Assembly: GCA_903886485.1 (NCBI GenBank)
Contig: CAISMH010000019.1
Coordinates: 348,911 to 412,910 of the forward strand
Length of the DNA stretch: 64,000 bases
Source: an uncultured Burkholderiales bacterium
Lineage (GTDB): Bacteria; Pseudomonadota; Gammaproteobacteria; Burkholderiales; Burkholderiaceae_C
Direction: 5' to 3'
Made by a program: the position numbers and the translations under genes
Part shown: one piece after another, positions 62,504 to 64,000 of the stretch
Position numbering within the stretch: position 1 is the first letter of the stretch
Layout of the letters: every line of letters starts with the position of its first letter
The notes under the pieces: model-generated
What the model saw: the letters and a program-made list of their open reading frames with translations, nothing else
Databases searched by the model: none
Told to the model about the DNA's origin: nothing

Positions 62504-63993
62504 CGTGTCAACACTTCCTTAAGCTCCATAGAAGTAAGAGGCAAGTTGCCCACTCGGCTCACTTGGCAAGCGGCAGCAACTGAGCCTACATAGGCACTCT
62601 CCCAAATACTTGCCCCAGTCACAAGCGCCATTGCGGCAGATATCAACATGCAGTCACCGGCTCCCGATACATCTTTTGGAGAATTATTTAGTGCTGGCAA
62701 TTGGTCTGTTGATAGACCATTTTTTTCACTCATATGAGAATGCACCAACACACCTTCAGCGCCAAGGGAAATAAAGATATGGTCTGATCGGGTCTCACGA
62801 CGCAAAGTTTCTGCCAAAATGACCAAGCCTGAAGTTGCATCTCTGACTGCCAATCTCGCCTCGTGCTCAGTTGGGGTTACCAGCAGCATTCCCTTAAACC
62901 TAGCTATATCACCGATTTGCGATGAAGACTGACTGTCTGCCACCATCGGGACGCCACGCTTATTGCACGATGAAACAACTCGATCAACCAGCGTTTGAGG
63001 CAGGCAGCCGTAATTGAAGTCCGAAAAAATCACCAAATCAGCCTCCTGAAGTTGAGGCTCAAGCTGATCCAGCAACTCTTGTTCATGCTCATGACTGAGA
63101 GCATGTTGCTTAAGGTGACTAACTCGTAGCAGAGTTTTACCCCGCACTCGAAACCGTTGTTTTAATGTTGTAGGACGACTCTCATCAATAATTAAGTCAA
63201 CATCAACGCCATAGCCAACCAACTTTTGTCTTGCAAAGTCTGCAGCCTTGTCATTGCCTACGATACCGAAATATGATACTCGCGCTCCGAGTGCAGATGC
63301 ATGTGCTGCAACAATACCTGCGCCACCAACAAATAAATCTTCCTTTATCGGAGTTACTACAATCGTTGGATCCTCTTGGGACATACCAAGGGCATCGCAC
63401 GTAATATACTCGTCCACGATTAAGTCACCTATAACCACTACACGCAACTCCGTGAATTTGTCGATAATAGTAAGCAATGATTTGTCATCTAAATGGTGGC
63501 GCCTTATATACTCCGCGGGCTTATCAATTGAGTAGTTGGTCGCGCCCTTCATTTCCATCTGTAGTAGGGCCATAGAGGAAAATCGAGCCTCGCCTGAACT
63601 GAAAAGTATTTTTCCACCGTAACCTTCAACCAACTCCTTCTCTACGTTGAAATGCGCCTCATGTTCTTTCCCTTTAACAACAATGTGCGGCTTTAAGACC
63701 GTGATGAATTCCTCGATCGATCCAGGTAGCAAAAATGCAAAATTCACACATCCAATGGCTTGCACCCCTTCCAGTCGAAGACCTTCATGAATAAATGCTC
63801 CTTCAACACCATCTTTGGTAACTCCTACAACAAGAAAGTCGCCGCACTCTGAAGCGAAATTCAACATTCGCATGTGACCGGGGTGTAGCACATTGAAATT
63901 TCCAGATAAAAATACGATTCTCATTGATTCGGTTGTTATCTGCTTTATCTTTGCCACCACATCAGCTACACTTAGACTTATAAATTCATCCAC
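62500..63993 (-). CDS. Cytidylyltransferase :: PfkB kinase bifunctional protein (domain-swapped HldE-like)
   Basis: A protein of at least 497 residues. The N-terminal part (about 25-160) is a cytidylyltransferase-fold domain with FLSGNFNVLHPGHMRML and HPGH at 37-40. The C-terminal part (about 185-490) is a PfkB/ribokinase domain with VVVIGDLIVDEYITCD, FVGGAGIVAAHASALGA and the anion-hole GAGD at 444-447. In HldE of heptose synthesis the order is kinase first and transferase second, so the order here is reversed. The start is a GTG at 63993, but the frame is open to the window edge, so the gene may extend. An internal ATG at residue 24 is an alternative. Confidence 0.82.
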   Translation of the reverse strand: MDEFISLSVADVVAKIKQITTESMRIVFLSGNFNVLHPGHMRMLNFASECGDFLVVGVTKDGVEGAFIHEGLRLEGVQAIGCVNFAFLLPGSIEEFITVLKPHIVVKGKEHEAHFNVEKELVEGYGGKILFSSGEARFSSMALLQMEMKGATNYSIDKPAEYIRRHHLDDKSLLTIIDKFTELRVVVIGDLIVDEYITCDALGMSQEDPTIVVTPIKEDLFVGGAGIVAAHASALGARVSYFGIVGNDKAADFARQKLVGYGVDVDLIIDESRPTTLKQRFRVRGKTLLRVSHLKQHALSHEHEQELLDQLEPQLQEADLVIFSDFNYGCLPQTLVDRVVSSCNKRGVPMVADSQSSSQIGDIARFKGMLLVTPTEHEARLAVRDATSGLVILAETLRRETRSDHIFISLGAEGVLVHSHMSEKNGLSTDQLPALNNSPKDVSGAGDCMLISAAMALVTGASIWESAYVGSVAAACQVSRVGNLPLTSMELKEVLTR

Positions 63994-64000
63994 AGACGAG

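Noticed and set aside
62500..63993. Assembly artefact explaining the reversed HldE-like domains
   Set aside because: Both domains are in one uninterrupted frame with a plausible linker, so a true reversed architecture is the simpler reading, although the 5' end lies at the window edge.

Overview
The window reads as chromosomal DNA of a beta-proteobacterium of the order Burkholderiales, most like a freshwater Comamonadaceae member (Limnohabitans/Rhodoferax type). This rests on gene content and order (glmU - Lrp regulator - glmS; FolM-like SDR - folB - folB - ttcA; argB - slmA), dense GC-rich coding with many 4-base ATGA overlaps, and a GC-rich compound hairpin of the kind scattered between comamonad genes. 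The genus is an inference; no rRNA or tRNA gene was seen to anchor it.

Layout. 0-3.2 kb: the 3' end of a type II secretion operon (gspD end, gspE, gspF). 3.3-9.5 kb: housekeeping genes (5'-nucleotidase, SbmA/YddA-type ABC exporter, queC, YggT protein, lipocalin, DMT permease, HNH protein). 9.5-17.8 kb: malic enzyme without its usual C-terminal domain, a small SET-domain protein, glmS, Lrp regulator, a toxin-antitoxin pair, glmU, a lipoprotein and 5-formyl-THF cyclo-ligase. 17.8-25 kb: lytic transglycosylase, two DUF1566 proteins (the second frameshifted at a run of seven G), CIRCE-controlled groESL, transaldolase. 25-30.4 kb: an envelope-glycan cluster (GT9 transferase, GtrA::ArnT-like fusion, membrane protein, sialidase-like protein). 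30.4-36.5 kb: NDUFA9-like protein, cca, MidA-type methyltransferase, folate genes and ttcA.

36.5-43.8 kb is a long same-strand block: NYN protein, argB, slmA, FAH-family hydrolase, then four overlapping or abutting genes encoding a HAD::UbiA fusion, GtrA, a DprE1-like oxidase and a DprE2-like reductase. These four correspond to the mycobacterial route to polyprenyl-phosphate D-arabinose and are the most interesting system here. The GtrA::ArnT-like protein at 26-28.6 kb is a candidate user of such a lipid-linked donor.

43.9-64 kb is a surface-polysaccharide locus: galE, a GT4::phosphoglycosyl transferase fusion, two more glycosyltransferases and a Wzx-like flippase; an AT-richer phage-derived insert (XRE regulator, YqaJ exonuclease, RecT annealase, unknown protein); rfbCADB for dTDP-L-rhamnose; a fragment resembling the C-terminus of a tyrosine recombinase; WbaP; two GT2 transferases; a sugar nucleotidyltransferase; and an HldE-like protein with its two domains in reversed order, running to the window edge. 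The rfb operon lies between the recombinase fragment and the phage-type insert, which suggests that this part of the locus was assembled by mobile elements.
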